NCBI GenBank assembly: GCA_947034895.1
Contig: OX344765.1
Coordinates: forward strand, 35,407,001 to 35,471,000
DNA: 64,000 nucleotides
Direction of reading: 5' to 3'
From: Rhytidiadelphus loreus
Taxonomy: Eukaryota > Streptophyta > Bryopsida > Hypnales > Hylocomiaceae
The notes under the pieces were generated by a model. It did no database searches and was not told the DNA's origin. It was given only the letters and a program-made list of their open reading frames with translations. Made by a program: the position numbers and the translations under genes. Positions 11,102-24,009 of this stretch are shown piece by piece; position 1 is the stretch's first letter, and the number at the start of each line of letters is the position of its first letter.

Positions 11102-14100
11102 CTAGTGTAATAATGCCTTTAATCCCTCTTCTCCCTTTCCCTCAACGTCCTTTCCTGTAAGTATTCGTCGCTGGATGTGCTCAGCAACCTTGTAATCCAC
11201 GACCTCCCTGAATGTATCTGCATCCAAAACGCTTCTTTGACTTCCGTAAACAGCACCCTGCACCCAGTCATAGAAAAAACTTAAATACTTCTGTTGATCA
11301 TGTCAAAATCCCTGTCACGAAAGGGCAAGGAGGGTTAACTCCTCTTCATACTTCTGAAATTTGGCAATATGACATAGTATGTATTGGTCAGAAATATTTG
11401 TGTAGTGACGAAGACTAATATTTTCTTTCCTCAATTTTAAGAGTTACAGTATGCCTTCTCCTTCACGGAAATATTAATGTATCTTAGTATTTGACGAGGC
11501 CCAAAGATAAGCAAAATCCTAGGGCAAATTCTCCATGTAACATGTCGAGCAAGTCTATGGGTCCATAGGAAACTTTCGAAGGATTTAGATTCCAATGCTC
11601 GAAAGAAATGCACAACTCGAAGTATCTAACATAACAGATAACATTCACATGATGTTAGGTTCAGAGCATGAGTGCAAGACATTACCTGAGCAGTAGCCAT
11701 CAACTTTGCAATCTCACGACCAGAGAACCCCTCAGTTTTCTCAGCAGCCTCCCTCAAGACCTCTTCCGTGATTCCCTTGATCTCAATTTTATCTTGTTGA
11801 CCTCGCAGGAAACTCCGCCAACCTCGGGATTGACTCCCAGATTGAGCGATGTATTTCTCTAAATACAGGTTCAGAAGTTTGAGGCGTTCCTCCTCCCCAG
11901 GAAGCGGGAATTCTAAAGCCTCATCTACACGGTCCAGCACAGCTGAATCTAGATCACTTGGGCGATTTGTGGCCAACACCATGACTATATCTCGTGATTG
12001 ATCTCCAGTGCGATAGAGCAACGCATTCAAAGCACTACGTTGTGACTCACTCATATTTGTCTTGTTTCGCCTGCATCACTTGCTCCCGTTAGGATTTTAC
12101 GAATTTCGGTATTGGTAATAATAGAAAGTCAGCAATACAAAGACGGTTACGAATTGGTATTGAAAGAAACTTGGAAATCTTACTCGCATAGAAAAGCATC
12201 AGCTTCGTCGATAAATAGGAGGAGACCCTTCCTGCTTCGACCAGCCCAATTGAAAAGTTCATGAATCTTTGTTACAGCATTGGCACCCAATGGAGCCACA
12301 TCACCACCTGTCATCATTGCATAATCCAAGCCCTGTACATTCACATTGACCACACTGTGAGACTAAGGTGATATGATGCACTAGGGCATGAAAAAACTCT
12401 CAATACGATATTACACTCATCATTAAGCAACTAAGCTTCATCATTAAATGGTTGTGACACTCGGAAATAATCTAATTGGTCCTCTCAGCCAGTGAGCATC
12501 CGACCACAAAGTATACGACAAGCTCAGGCTGTATATGTCGCCAACCACTAGCTCTTAAGGAACTCACCGATTCCTGGGCAAGTACTTTGGCTGCCATTGT
12601 CTTGCCAGTTCCTGGTGGCCCATAAAAAAGCATATTTCGGTAGGGGGCTGCATGCTTTTTGGTGTTGGCTGTTACGGAAGCTAGCTGTCGAACCCTACTG
12701 TGTAATGACGGCCGAAGGATCACATCCCCGAACCCCTGCCCACTCTTCATAGCCTGCGTCCTCTCAGCTACCCCACCAACAGCTGGGGTGCCGCCGGCTC
12801 CAAGAGCTTTGCTCTTCCGGCTAAAAACATTTGACCACGGGTATTTGCCTCGTGATGATTCTCTGACTAGAGACGGCTGCCCTAAAATTCGATCGATGTG
12901 GCTCCATAATACACGAGCTCCCTCTCTGAAAAGCACAAAACCCGAGGTAGCAAGACGTGGTTATGCGACGAACAAGTCGAGACGGGTTGGAAGATGTTCA
13001 AATCGAATTCAGGATAAAACTAACATGGTCAACCAAGTTTCGGGTAACGAATGCCTCTCAACCTAAGCGGTAACCGAGACAAACACCAAGATGAAAAGTA
13101 CCAAAAGCAGAGGTATACCTGGTAGTATATACTCCAGCTGCTAGGGCAGTAGCTCCTCCAACAGCAACAATAAGCTTGTTCTGGTCTGTGAGTATTGCAT
13201 ACAATCCGCCTGCAAACAGAGAAAGATGCAACGTTGTTTACCAAACCAAGTATAAAACAGGTGATGATCCGTCAGTAAGATCCTCATCCAGCAACAAAAA
13301 ACAACGTGAGCATGAAGTTATAACGTCAAGCAAAGCCAGCGATATTACCTCCAATGTGACTGAATGTGGTGTTAATAGCAGCAAGCAACTTGTCCTTCTC
13401 CATGTTAGCACGTTCAACCAGAAGTCTTCTATTGACGTCCTCAGCCATCTTAGCCTCATGAGCTCGCCCTTCAGCCTCGGCCATGGCCTTCACTCGTATA
13501 GTCTCCCTCTCAATCTCAGCCATCTCTTTCTCTGTTTGGCGCCTCTGTGCTTGAATCTGTTCTTCTGTATTCCTACGGATCTGTTCCTGTCGCACTGCTG
13601 CCTCTTCTTGCATCCTCACTAATTCTTGATTTCGTTGCCTATTAGATTCATGTTCAGCCTGATGAATAACAACATAGGTAATGAGAAACAAGTTTCGTGG
13701 CCATCATCTGTTATCAACGAGGTGAACACAAATTATTATCCACGCACGCGTTGGAATCTCCCTCCATCTCCCTCCATGGAAGTAGCTAAAGAAAAAGACT
13801 CTATGGACTCTTAAGTAACGAAAGCGCTTTAGGCATTTGCCTTGGTAATAATTCAGTATTCCAAAAGCTAAATATTTCAAAGCTAAGTATTCCAAACGTG
13901 AAGAGTCACACTATGGCATTAGGCATAAGTATAGGTGTTCCAATCCCGCTCACCACAAGGGCAAAACTGAACGAATTGCAACATCAACCTCCGCCTATTG
14001 TATGGTAAATAAGATAGCCATCGGATTTAAAGTTACCTGCATCCGCTTGCGTGTAAGTTCATCTTCATAGCGAGCCAGCTGAGCCTTGGTCTGAGCTTGC

Positions 14101-15527
14101 TGCTGATTCAATTTCTTTTGCTCCTCGTACATAACCCTTTGTCTCTCCTATTCAATACCCACAGATATTAGTGAAAGTTAGCTTTCAGAATTTAAGATTT
14201 AAATGCACCTAAACAGCCACAGTGAAAACCTAAGGACTAACTTGATGCAGATATAACTGCATCAATCATCGTCAATAAACAGGGGTAGTTCATCGGTAAA
14301 AGCCTACAAATTCATCAAGTACCGAAACTCTCTCTATTGATAAGAGATGTTAAGCACGCATAAATGGAAAAATGGGATCAGTCAATTCAAGAAAAACACA
14401 TTCTGCTACGCGGGATTTTATTCGAACTGCTACCTCACAATCTAATACACTCGATAAAGCCTCACTATGGATTGTCATTCCCATGGCAGGTACACCGATG
14501 CAACAACCCTCAAATTGAAACCTTCGGCGATTTCCAAGAATCCTAACAATAGCATCTACATCCCTCAATACCGACCGGTGCACTTACAGTTAGGTCGCGG
14601 CAATTAAGCCGATAAGATCAAACCAGTTTTAGTATAAAAGCGAAATACCGTTTCGTGTTGGGCTTGCAACGCCTGATATTTGGATCTAAGAGCATTTTCC
14701 TCTGATTGCCGGGTGTCTTCCTGCTTTTTCATCAACTCAAACACCTGCAAATGACGTAATGTCAGTAATCAACACATCGTAATTGGCCATCGCGCATGCG
14801 CATGCGCATCACTCAAGGGAAACATTTCCCAATTCTGAAGTAAAATTCTCCGGTTCAATTCATGCTCCAGAAAACGTCAAAGCTTCTTGAATAAAGCATC
14901 ATTCTCCTAACTTTCCGATCAAAATGCTTAGGTGCTCAACAAACTCCAGAGATTTATAAACACACCAAAAAACACCGATACATTAATACCTAGAAAACTG
15001 TTGTTTATGCCTTAAACCCTAACTAGGGTTTAATATCCGTACTGTTCAAAAATCATGTCAGAAACGAAAGTGGCCTTAAGCCCTCGCTAGGGTTTAACAT
15101 AGACCAATTCCGAAGTAAGAAAAACACGAGCTCAATCGAAATTCAATCACCATCGCCGCTACATAATGCGTAAGCAATTCCCAGAATTAGAGAATGCAGC
15201 GAAAGAATCAAGCAACTTCACAGTCACCTTCTTCGCATGATTCGACGCATTGATTTCCCGAAGCGCTTTGGCCCCTCGCTCCAATGCTTCGGGGTCGAAC
15301 CCGGCGGCCGATGTCCGCGGCGCATCGTTGCGCGGTTTCTCTTGCTCCTTCACCGGAGTTGGCACTGTTGCCTGTGCTGGCGCAGCAGCAGTGGACGAGG
15401 AAGAACCGGAGAAGAACGATCCAGCGTCTAGGTTTCTATCAGCAGCAGACGCAGGATTCCGCGCCAGCACATAAGACGCCGACGCAATCGCACCAGCTAA
15501 ACTGCCAACCTTCACGACAGTCGCCAT
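11102..15527 (-). CDS. ATAD3: ATAD3-type mitochondrial AAA+ ATPase
   Basis: The protein is a 651-residue inner-membrane AAA ATPase linked in other eukaryotes to mitochondrial nucleoid and membrane organisation. Nine exons on the minus strand join in frame: 15228-15527, 14649-14744, 14037-14147, 13349-13658, 13119-13209, 12568-12925, 12184-12332, 11686-12070 and 11102-11257. Residues about 75-265 form the charged coiled-coil region typical of ATAD3 ([15 protein letters not shown] is a sample). One membrane segment lies at about 285-300 ([16 protein letters not shown]). The AAA module follows, with Walker A GPPGTGKT at 405-412, Walker [10 protein letters not shown] at 459-467 and sensor region [17 protein letters not shown]. 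The ATG at 15527 is preferred because it begins a short organelle-type N terminus. The frame stays open for 63 codons upstream, so a longer start at 15716 is possible. Intron 1 contains two AAACCCTA telo-box type palindromes. Confidence 0.95.
15011..15098. promoter_or_regulatory. Paired telo-box palindromes in ATAD3 intron 1
   Basis: Two short palindromic motifs, AAACCCTAACTAGGGTTTA near 15013 and GCCCTCGCTAGGGTTTAAC near 15080, sit 65 bases apart in the first intron. AAACCCTA is the plant telo-box, common near transcription starts of growth and translation genes. Single AAACCCTAA copies also lie in both units of the upstream duplication. A role here is inferred. Confidence 0.45.
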
Positions 15528-15650
15528 CGCAACAATCTCCGAAAATAACCTCTGAGGCCTCTTCAAACCAAAATGCACGATAAAACGCAAACCTCGTCGA
15601 AAGTCCCCGCAAACCTCACCAATCCATCTGCCAATGAAAAAATTGAACGC

Positions 15651-16006
15651 GAATCCACTTGTGTCAGTAGCTGCACCTCTTTCAATCCTGCACGCTCGAT
15701 CACTACAAAACTCCAAACCCTAAGTCCCAAGTCTTTTGGATTTTAGAAAATGAGCAGGAATTCCAATGCTTTTCGATGAAGGCACTACAGAGGAATGACA
15801 CCAGCAACTAAAGCAAAAAATCCAACAAGAATCCACTTGTGTCAATAGCTCCACCTCTTTCAGTCCTGTGTGCTCGATCGCTACAAACCTCCAAACCCTA
15901 AGCCCCAAGTCTTTTGGATTTTAGAAAATGAGCAGGAATTCCAATGCTTTCCGATGAAGGAACTAAAGAAAAAGGCTCTACAGAGAAATAGCACCAGCAA
16001 CAAGAG
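15651..16006. repeat. 178-bp tandem duplication upstream of ATAD3
   Basis: Two direct units, about 15651-15828 and 15829-16006, both begin GAATCCACTTGTGTCA and both contain AAACCCTAAG and the stretch CAAGTCTTTTGGATTTTAGA. The offset is exactly 178 bases at the left edge. The units start 124 bases before the ATAD3 start codon, so this is a duplicated leader or promoter segment. A few indels separate the copies toward their ends. Confidence 0.85.
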
Positions 16007-16009
16007 TAG

Positions 16010-17354
16010 TGCAGCGCGGCGAGGATCACCTGAGAGAAGGACGAGAAAAAACGTGAAATGGATTCCCGGGATGCAGAAAAACCGAAATGCGGCAGCTTCA
16101 ATGCCAGAGTGGTGGTGGTGGGTGCTGCTGCTGAAACTGCCGCTAGGAGCAGGCGTAGTCTCGTGAGGGCCACGGCAGTGGACGGACGGAGAGCCAGCCG
16201 CCGGACTTCGTTCGTCTTCGTTCTTCCATTGTCTGGGTCCGTCACTCAGGGCCGATTTACACTGTGGTGGAGAAGTGTACCGGTCGAGAATTGTAGGGAA
16301 TTGCAGCAATATGATTGGAGGAAATTTGGGTTCTTCACCAGATTGGATTTAAACTAATAAGGACCGGTATATACACGGCTTGGGGTCGGATGGAAGGCCA
16401 ACCCGATTTGCCTCCAATCCGGCCCACAATCCAACCCCAAATCACCACTCCAGCCCCAAATAATGTAAAGGATTGAGGCTGAATTCTGGGGCCGAATTCC
16501 AATTCATCACTCCGGCCCTAGGTAATGTAAAGTGTTGAGGCCCGATTCTAAGGCTGAATTCTTGATTAATATGCTATTGGATTTTTGGAATGCTCAATTA
16601 AATAAATTATAAAATATACATCTTTTCCTTTCTCTTCTTATTTTTTCTATTTCAAAAGAATAAAAAAGAGATTTTTTAATTTATATTTTATAATTTTTTT
16701 TGTTTTTCTTCCTATTTATTCTATTTCAAATATAGAAAAGATAGTTTTTAGACATTATTTTAACCTTTTCCTTTTTATTCCTACTTTATCTATAAAAAAA
16801 TTGACTTATTCATGAAGTAAAATTTTATAGCACACATGATTTTGTATACATGGTCATTTTAATTTTTGTTTTCCAATTACATACAGTTGAAATTCAAAAG
16901 CACATGTTGAATGCCAACACATAGGTAACTTATTTTAGTCATGTAGATGATAATGCTTCTTAAACATTTGGATAATTTGTTAGTAACTTCTATGGGGTTG
17001 AATCCTTGAAATTGTATGAAGGTCTACTACTACTCAATTTTGAAAAATATAAAACATACACCTAAAGACATGAAATCTACAATGAAAGAGAATCATTGGT
17101 ATTGTTAAGAAAAAAGTTATATACATGATTTTTTCTACTTCAATTTACAACCTAAACTCAAATCATTGAAGAAGTTTGGGTTGAAGAAACAATTTGGTAG
17201 ACAGGTTACTGTACAAGAATGCACCATTTTCAAATTAGGTATTGTTGTAATTGGGACTCATGAATCCCTGTGTATGCAAATGAAAATATTTGTAGGAATA
17301 TCACTTTGACTTTAATGGCTTGTAAAGTGACTTTCTTGGGGTAAGACAACTTCA
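16010..17354. other. Intergenic DNA, no gene seen
   Basis: The first 300 bases are GC-richer and probably belong to the ATAD3 promoter region. From about 16560 on, the DNA is very AT-rich with poly-T and poly-A runs. No coding or RNA feature could be supported. Confidence 0.4.
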
Positions 17355-17509
17355 TAAGGTAAACTATCCCAGTAAGGGCGCAAGCCCATTGTGGGCAAAA
17401 TTGTAATGGTGGTGTACATTTCAAAACTTGAATGTACATGACCATTACAATTTTGCCCACAATGGGCTTGCTCCCATTTTTTTTGCTTATAATGGAATAG
17501 TTTACCTTA
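17355..17509. mobile_element. Foldback MITE (long hairpin)
   Basis: The 155-bp segment is almost entirely two inverted arms. It begins TAAGGTAAACTAT and ends ATAGTTTACCTTA; the central arms CCCATTGTGGGCAAAATTG and CAATTTTGCCCACAATGGG pair perfectly around a short loop near 17430. A transcript would form a near-continuous stem. The terminal TAAGGTAAAC resembles the end of the element at 43228-43778. Best explained as a foldback MITE; a small-RNA precursor is an alternative. Confidence 0.85.
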
Positions 17510-18532
17510 TATTCAAGCAACCTAATTTCACTATTTAGTGTAAATTTCTTAGAACCATGAAGATTTGGTTTGGGTTATTCTTTTACATTAAAAAAACTTC
17601 AATCCGTTTTAAAAAAATTTGTATCTTAGTTGATTAACATCAAAAGTATATTGATTTTGTTCTAACAAACAAATTGTTTTTTCTGTAAATACTGGATATC
17701 TTACTTCATCCATTATTATTTTTTTCTCCCTTTTATCTAGAAATATTTTATATTTCTTATTAAAATTTAATTTAATTAATTTTTACTATTCGAATGATTG
17801 ACAAAAGAAAATTATATTATGTACGCTTTTTTTGTATTAATATTATTTTTTTATTACTATTTTTTTATTTACTATTCAGAATTTATATGTTTTTATTTTT
17901 AAAATTATAATTTTATGAATGCATCCAATAGGAATTAAACCTATGGATACTCCAATTATGAGTTGGATCAACTTTAACTGTATGCTGTTTTTCTCAGTAA
18001 AAACTATTTTTTATTTTTTATGTTATACTATTTTTTTACTACTTTTTTAAAGGAAAATATATAAAATAGAAATCTATTATGCAACATCACTTTAACCCAA
18101 ATCCACAACTCATGACCCTAGAGTAATGAAGAATCCGCACAAACAGAGATGAAATGAAACAGAGATGAAATGAAACCAAAGATGAAGAAGCTTTTAAAAA
18201 TAAATAAATAAAATTATCTTTATCAATGGTAGAAATTTGTACGATCTAATGGAAGAGCCCAATCCGGCCCCAGATAGAAAATCGGGACACCCAAAACCTC
18301 GGCCCGATTGCTCCCTTGGAGCTGGATGGTTTGGCACCAAAACCATGCCACCTAAGGCGACACATAGGATGAGTGGTGCTATCAATCTGGCCCTAGTATA
18401 TAGCTCTTGGGCCGGATTTGGAGAAATAGAATGATCCCATTGGTTCAAACTTGGAGAGTTCTAGTCGGCCTTCAATCCAGCTCCAATTATATACCAGCCC
18501 TAAGGTAGTATATTCTAAAAGCGATCATTCAA
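17510..18532. other. AT-rich intergenic DNA, no gene seen
   Basis: Mostly poly-T/poly-A rich sequence. A GC-richer island at about 18235-18450 has open frames on both strands but no recognisable protein. A stretch reading AAGGTAGTATATTCT just before 18533 resembles the terminal repeat of the MITE at 28834 and may be a remnant of it. Confidence 0.35.
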
Positions 18533-18752
18533 CCCTTAAGCGCTTTGATGTCCGTATTTTAGACGATGAACAAAGGGCTTGCAGGCGCTGTTTCATCCAA
18601 CTAACCTCTCATTCATCCAATGTAACACTTGAATCTTGAAAAGACAACCTTCTTTTATGTCCAATTTCATGAAATTTTGGTAAATGGTATTATTGTACAA
18701 AGATTAAGCAAAAATGTGTGAAAATTTGAAAAAAGATTGAGGCGTTAAGGGA
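18533..18752. mobile_element. TTAA-type repeat, second copy
   Basis: This 220-bp segment matches 8791-9011 along its whole length. It is bounded by TCAA (a mutated TTAA) on the left and TTAA at 18753-18756 on the right. The ends read CCCTTAAGCGC and, inverted, TCCCTTAACGCC. It is non-coding and non-autonomous. Confidence 0.7.
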
Positions 18753-18756
18753 TTAA

Positions 18757-21624
18757 GGGCTGGTCCGCCTTTTTCATAGGCTTCTATGGACATAATTATT
18801 TTTGGATCATTTTTCAAAAAAATAAATAGATGTGGAACCTAACACAAGTGGTTTGTATTTTTCCAAGTATTTTTGAATTACTTATAAATTTTCAAAGATT
18901 GGGGGCATAGGCACCTATTTTTTACCATAGATCTCCCAAAATTTGTCCACTTGCAACTTGTAAAGAGATGTGTGGAAATCAAAGACAATGATTGGCTCTT
19001 ACAATAGAAAAATAATTTTTTCTTGATGCATTGAATTGCTAAAGTGGTTCATTTAAGGATCACTCCATCTTCATTCTCCACCCAAAAATCGGGTTGGTTT
19101 GAAGAAGATGGGCACTTTTAGAGCATAATACCTTACAGCCAAGACTTATCAAGTAGAGAATTTCAAACATGGATGAAAAAATGGCATGACTACCTATGTA
19201 GCAATACTTTTTGTAAAGAGAGTTCTCCCAAGGCTAAGTTTATAGAGAACTCCAACTTCGTTTATTGTCTTTTCATTGTGATATATCTCAATCGTGCAAT
19301 TGAAGGCTTCATTTATTTCAAGTTGTCTCTTCTTTTTTCACATTCCAAAACTCTCCTCTTTGTGAAGTTGTCTCCATTTCAAGTTGTTTCGAAGACTTCT
19401 TTACTTGGTGTTTACACTACAACTAATGAACATTTCTTTTGGCATTATTTCTTTTCTTTTCATCTTCTCCAACATCCTACTAGTTTCTTCAAATAACCAT
19501 GTCTTGGCCAAAACTTCTTGATTGACCAATGCACTTCTTCATCATAGTGTAAACAACCCTCAAGTAGGATCCAAACTTCCATGTTGTATTGGAATTGGGA
19601 AACTTTCATGATAGCATTTAGTTCCACAAGGGTAGGGAGAAACTACATTTTAGGAGTAGTTTTGCCTTCTTATTAGATTAATATTGTGTCCGGCTATTAG
19701 GGTTGGCACTAAATAATTCTAAGAATGGATGTCATATTTTTTTTAAACTTGTTTTACAATTTTTTTTTTTAATATAGAATTTTTTTTTGCAAAATATTTG
19801 CAAAATATTCTTAATTTTTGTCAAATTTAATTCATTACTTGGTAGAAAATATCAATCCTAATAGTCAAGTGAAATAGCAACCAAAATGTTCAAATCTCAT
19901 GTCAAAAATAATTTTTTGGAAGTCAAATAGTTCCCTCTTCAACTTTTCACAAGCTTCTTACTAACATTTTACAAGCCAAAATTCCAATTCATTTCTTGCA
20001 AACATTACACAACTCCATATAGATTTTTAGAATTTCTTTTGTATTTTCTACGAACTTTGATTGAATTTCATACATCAAAGTTCATTTTGTTATCCCATTT
20101 TCAATCTCAATTTAGTTGTCACTGAAAAAGGTGCATCCAAAATTAGGAAAAATTTCAGCCCAAAACAAGGCTATACGTTTTAGAAGCAGTGGTGCAATTA
20201 TAGAAAAAATAAATCATTTTTTATATTTTTTATTTGGAGTTGACGTGGTACTATTATTGCCATGTCAACAACACTACATATTGAAATTTTTTCAAATACA
20301 TTTTATTATTATTATTTTATTTTAAATTTGAAAAAAAGATTATTTTATTTTTCTATATTTGCACTGTGGGGGGGCCAAAAATCAGAACTTAATGGGCCTC
20401 TGCACGCCTTAGAATTCTTGAAATGATCATCCTTTAGAGACTCTTTTTGAACCCAAAATTCAAACACATTAACTTAACATTAGGAAGACAAGCCATATCA
20501 TATAGATAGTCAAACTAAAAATATCAGATTCTTTGATGAATAAGTGTATTTTTTATTTGTATAATTTCCTTAGAGGTCATTCATCAAACATTTTTTAGCT
20601 ATGGAGGCATTTCAAGGCCAATTCCAAAGTGAATTGAATTCATTTGCCTCTTCTCTTGAAGAAAGTGTATTTTAGAATACAAAGATGTATTTGAAGGTGC
20701 AAAAATATCTAATTGACTAGAATAAGCATTTAAGAACTCAAAAAATATCTATGGGATTATTGCATAAAGTTTGTGATTTATTTTAATGTTGTTATGAAAT
20801 TTTCATAGAAATCAATGTTGTATTTATAAAATATGTAGAATGGTGCAATTATGCATGTGCGCATTATCACATTGCCAAGGCAAGAATTGTAGAATAAGGT
20901 CTTTAGTTCAATTGTATGCCAATTTTTTGGTTGCATTGACAAGTCGGTTGTGAATGTGGCCATGCATTTGCTTTACTAAAAAATATTCCATAAAAAATGT
21001 AGCAATTAGTAGTTTGTACAACATTTGTTTGGAAAAGTGTATATGCTTGACTCATATAAAGAAATTGGTATGTGTTCAAGTATGTGTATGCTAATACAAG
21101 TGAATATTAATTTAAAGTGGAAAAAGTGCACTTGTAGTACTTGGAGATGATATGCATTCTTTGTTGAGTGTAGCATTAAGTTGGTGGTACTTGACCTTTC
21201 CTAGTAAGAAGTAACTACACCTAAAATCAACACCATCATGAAACTAACATCTACAAATTCTTTCTAAAATGTACTCCCACTATTCATGAGAGCCTCGATG
21301 AGAGTTAATGCCATGTAGTGGACATTAGTAGTGAATTTGTGAACATAACTGCCATAGCCACCTGTTGCAGATCCATAGTTTTGAAGCATTTGTTTACATG
21401 CAATCTAGAAAGAGACAATACTCCATGTGTAAAGTAAGATATGAAGGTTCTAAATACAAACACAATCAAACAAAAATGGACCCTATGCAACAACTTAAAT
21501 TGGTACGTAGCATTTTTACTACAACAACGACAATGTTTCATGATTGCAAAAATATGACTGAAGATGACTGACGACTACTCGCAGTCATATTCTTGGAGGT
21601 CAATACCTTGGGAGAGAAATATGA
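18757..21624. other. AT-rich intergenic DNA, no gene seen
   Basis: Nothing resembling a conserved exon, RNA gene or complete transposon was found. Short reading frames, such as one of 107 codons near 19173-19496, have the low-complexity Phe/Leu-rich composition expected from AT-rich noise. Confidence 0.4.
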
Positions 21625-22341
21625 GGGTGATTGCAAGAAAGACCGAACGATTTTGGTAGCGTTTGGTCAAAAACTGCGTTTTTTCTGCCGAGTACTAGGA
21701 GTACTACAAATGGAGCAATCTCAACCGTTGATCTGGAAAATCAACGGCCAATAATACTTTTGAGTACTTTATAATACTGAAACAGTATTACTTAAAAAAA
21801 ATGACAGTTTGTCATAGAAAGTAGATAAAACTAAGTATAAATTAATAAAAATTAGAAAATCATGAATAAAAAACCCCTAAAAAGTGGCCATTTATAAAGA
21901 CTTGATAGTGATTACATTTCACCAAAAACTAGAAGTTGGAACCATCATAAATGTTTGGAGTGCTATGAGCAAGGGACCCCTATTTGCATGCATGTTGAGG
22001 ACAAAAAATTGTGTTTTTTTGAATGCCCTTTGGTGGGCACATGCTCATCTAGTGTGGAAATAGCCCACAAAAAATTCAAGTGAACATCATAATTTTTGGA
22101 TGCTCCACAGTACTAAAAACCCCTAAACTGCAAAGTGTGACAAATTAGCTAAATTGACATTTAATTATAAAATTATTTTTCAAAATTTATGAAAAATAAT
22201 GAATCTCATGATTTCTCAGTTAGCCATCTTCAATAAAAATTTCAAGTCCATTGGCTTCATTTTCCAAAAGTTATGATTGATGGCAACTTAGTCACTTCAA
22301 TTTGTGACGCCAAATAGGACCGGTCTTTCTTGCAATCACCC
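21625..22341. mobile_element. 717-bp element with perfect 21-bp terminal inverted repeats
   Basis: The left end GGGTGATTGCAAGAAAGACC is an exact inverted copy of the right end at 22321-22341 (21 of 21 bases pair). The element is flanked on both sides by ATGA (21621-21624 and 22342-22345), a plausible target duplication. There is no long reading frame, so it is non-autonomous. The superfamily cannot be named from the ends alone. Perfect ends suggest recent insertion. Confidence 0.85.
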
Positions 22342-22555
22342 ATGACTGCCAATCGTTTTTGGACCTTGTACTTCACGGGCGTATATTATACGTTTGTTGG
22401 AAACACCAAAGTACTTCATAGGGAACGGTAGGAAACTCGTTTGAGAACATTGAGTTATATTATTAGTCATATTTTCATGGTAGTAACATTTTTTTGTTTT
22501 TGGGCAACTTAAGAAAAACATGGGCAATCAAAAAAAATATAGACAAGCCATTGTT

Positions 22556-22672
22556 TAAAATTTTGAAACCTAATCACCACTTTTTAAGAGTTTTGAAACC
22601 CTAGCCACCACTTTTTAGGATTTTGAAACCCTAGCCATAATTTTTTTAGGGTTTTGAAACCCTAGCCACTAC
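22556..22672. repeat. Short tandem array with telo-box motif
   Basis: About three to four degenerate units of 38-42 bases repeat TTTTGAAACCCTAGCCACCACTTTTTAGG. Each of the later units contains AAACCCTA. The array sits at the left edge of a long pyrimidine-rich tract. Confidence 0.7.
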
Positions 22673-22678
22673 TTCTTT

Positions 22679-23330
22679 TGACTCTTCTTCCTTACCTATT
22701 GTTGCTTCTTCTTTTTTACTTCTAAGTTGTTTTTTGTTACATCTTTATTCTTGCTTCTTAGTTGTTATTTTTGTTGCATCTTCACTTTTGCTTTTTAGTT
22801 GTTGTGTTTTGTTGTATCTTACTCTTATTTCTTAGTTGTTATTTTTGTTGCATCTTCACTTTTGCTTCTTAGTTGTTGTGTTTTGTTGTATCTTTACTCT
22901 TGCTTCTTAATTGTATTTTGTTGCATTTTGAGTTACTCTTGTTTTTTAATTGTTGTGTTTTGTTGCATCTTGAGTTCACTCTTGTTTTTTAATTGTTGTG
23001 TTTTGTTGCATCTTGAGTTCACTCTTGCTTCTTAATTGTTGTCTTTTGTTGCATCTTGAGTTACTCTTACTTCTTAGAGTTGTTGTCTTTTGTTGCATCT
23101 TGAGTTACTCTTGCTTCTTGTTTTTTTCTTCTTGCATCTTAATTCTTTCTTCTTCTTATTTCTTGTTTCTTTTTGTTGCATCTTAACTCTTTTTTGTTGT
23201 TTCTTGTTACCTCTTAGTAGTTACTCCTTATTGTTTCTTGTGCATCTTAACGTTATCTTTTAGTACTTGTTGCCTTTTTTCTTCTTGTTTTTTGCATCAC
23301 CATTGTTTTTCTTCTTACCCTAAATTTGTA
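22679..23330. repeat. Pyrimidine-rich minisatellite-like tract
   Basis: Degenerate units of about 40-50 bases repeat the theme TTGTTGTGTTTTGTTGCATC, then TTGAGTTACTCTTGCTTCTTAG. The plus strand is almost free of A and G outside these motifs. Open frames here read as Phe/Leu/Cys-rich low-complexity peptides and are not genes. Confidence 0.8.
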
Positions 23331-24009
23331 TTACATATTTTCTATTGTTGTAAACTTTTGAAAATTGAGCTTTGTTATATGTTCATTAAAAATTAACATC
23401 CTATTTCTTTAATTGTATATGCAAGCAACAAAATTGGAACAAAGTCGTTGGAGGCTACTTGCAACTCACTTCATATTATTGTAAGAAATATAGTCTCTAT
23501 TGACTTGTGTAAATAATTCATTGTGATATACATATTTTGTATTTGTGACTAATAAATTATAAAATGTCATTGAAAAGAGTCACATTCCTTCTTATATATT
23601 CCCTCTCTAATATAATTGTTTCTTGTATATCTTTAAAATCATATGTATTTATTTTTAACTATATGAAATCTTTTATTCAATTGTTAAATCATTGTTAATG
23701 TATGATTGCAATGTGTCAAATCCATTAAAAATGTATGAAAAACATGATTGTAGTTTGTAATTGAAGCTATTTTGAACCTCAATCACCTCAATTACAAATA
23801 GCACACACAAATCTAAGAAATATGATTATTAATCATCTAGAATATCACTTGCTTGAGTTATATTTCATAATATATATTGATCCAAATATGACTACCTATA
23901 GTCATATAATGCTCATAGTTATATACACCAAAATATGACTATGCTTCCCAAAACATGATTGCAATCACTCATAAAATTACCAATGACATCCACGTAAACT
24001 ACCATGCCA

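Noticed and set aside
13176..13622. 148-codon plus-strand frame
   Set aside because: It lies opposite ATAD3 exon 4, which encodes the conserved coiled coil; it is a shadow frame.
15159..15716. ATAD3 start at 15716 (63 residues longer)
   Set aside because: The extension has no conserved features, and the ATG at 15527 gives the short N terminus typical of the family. The longer start remains possible.
15881..16309. Overlapping minus-strand frames of 115-142 codons upstream of ATAD3
   Set aside because: They run through the tandem duplication, lack domains and fit a GC-richer promoter region better than a gene.
22799..23186. Phe/Leu/Cys-rich plus-strand frames that look like membrane proteins
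   Set aside because: They are produced by the pyrimidine-rich minisatellite-like tract.
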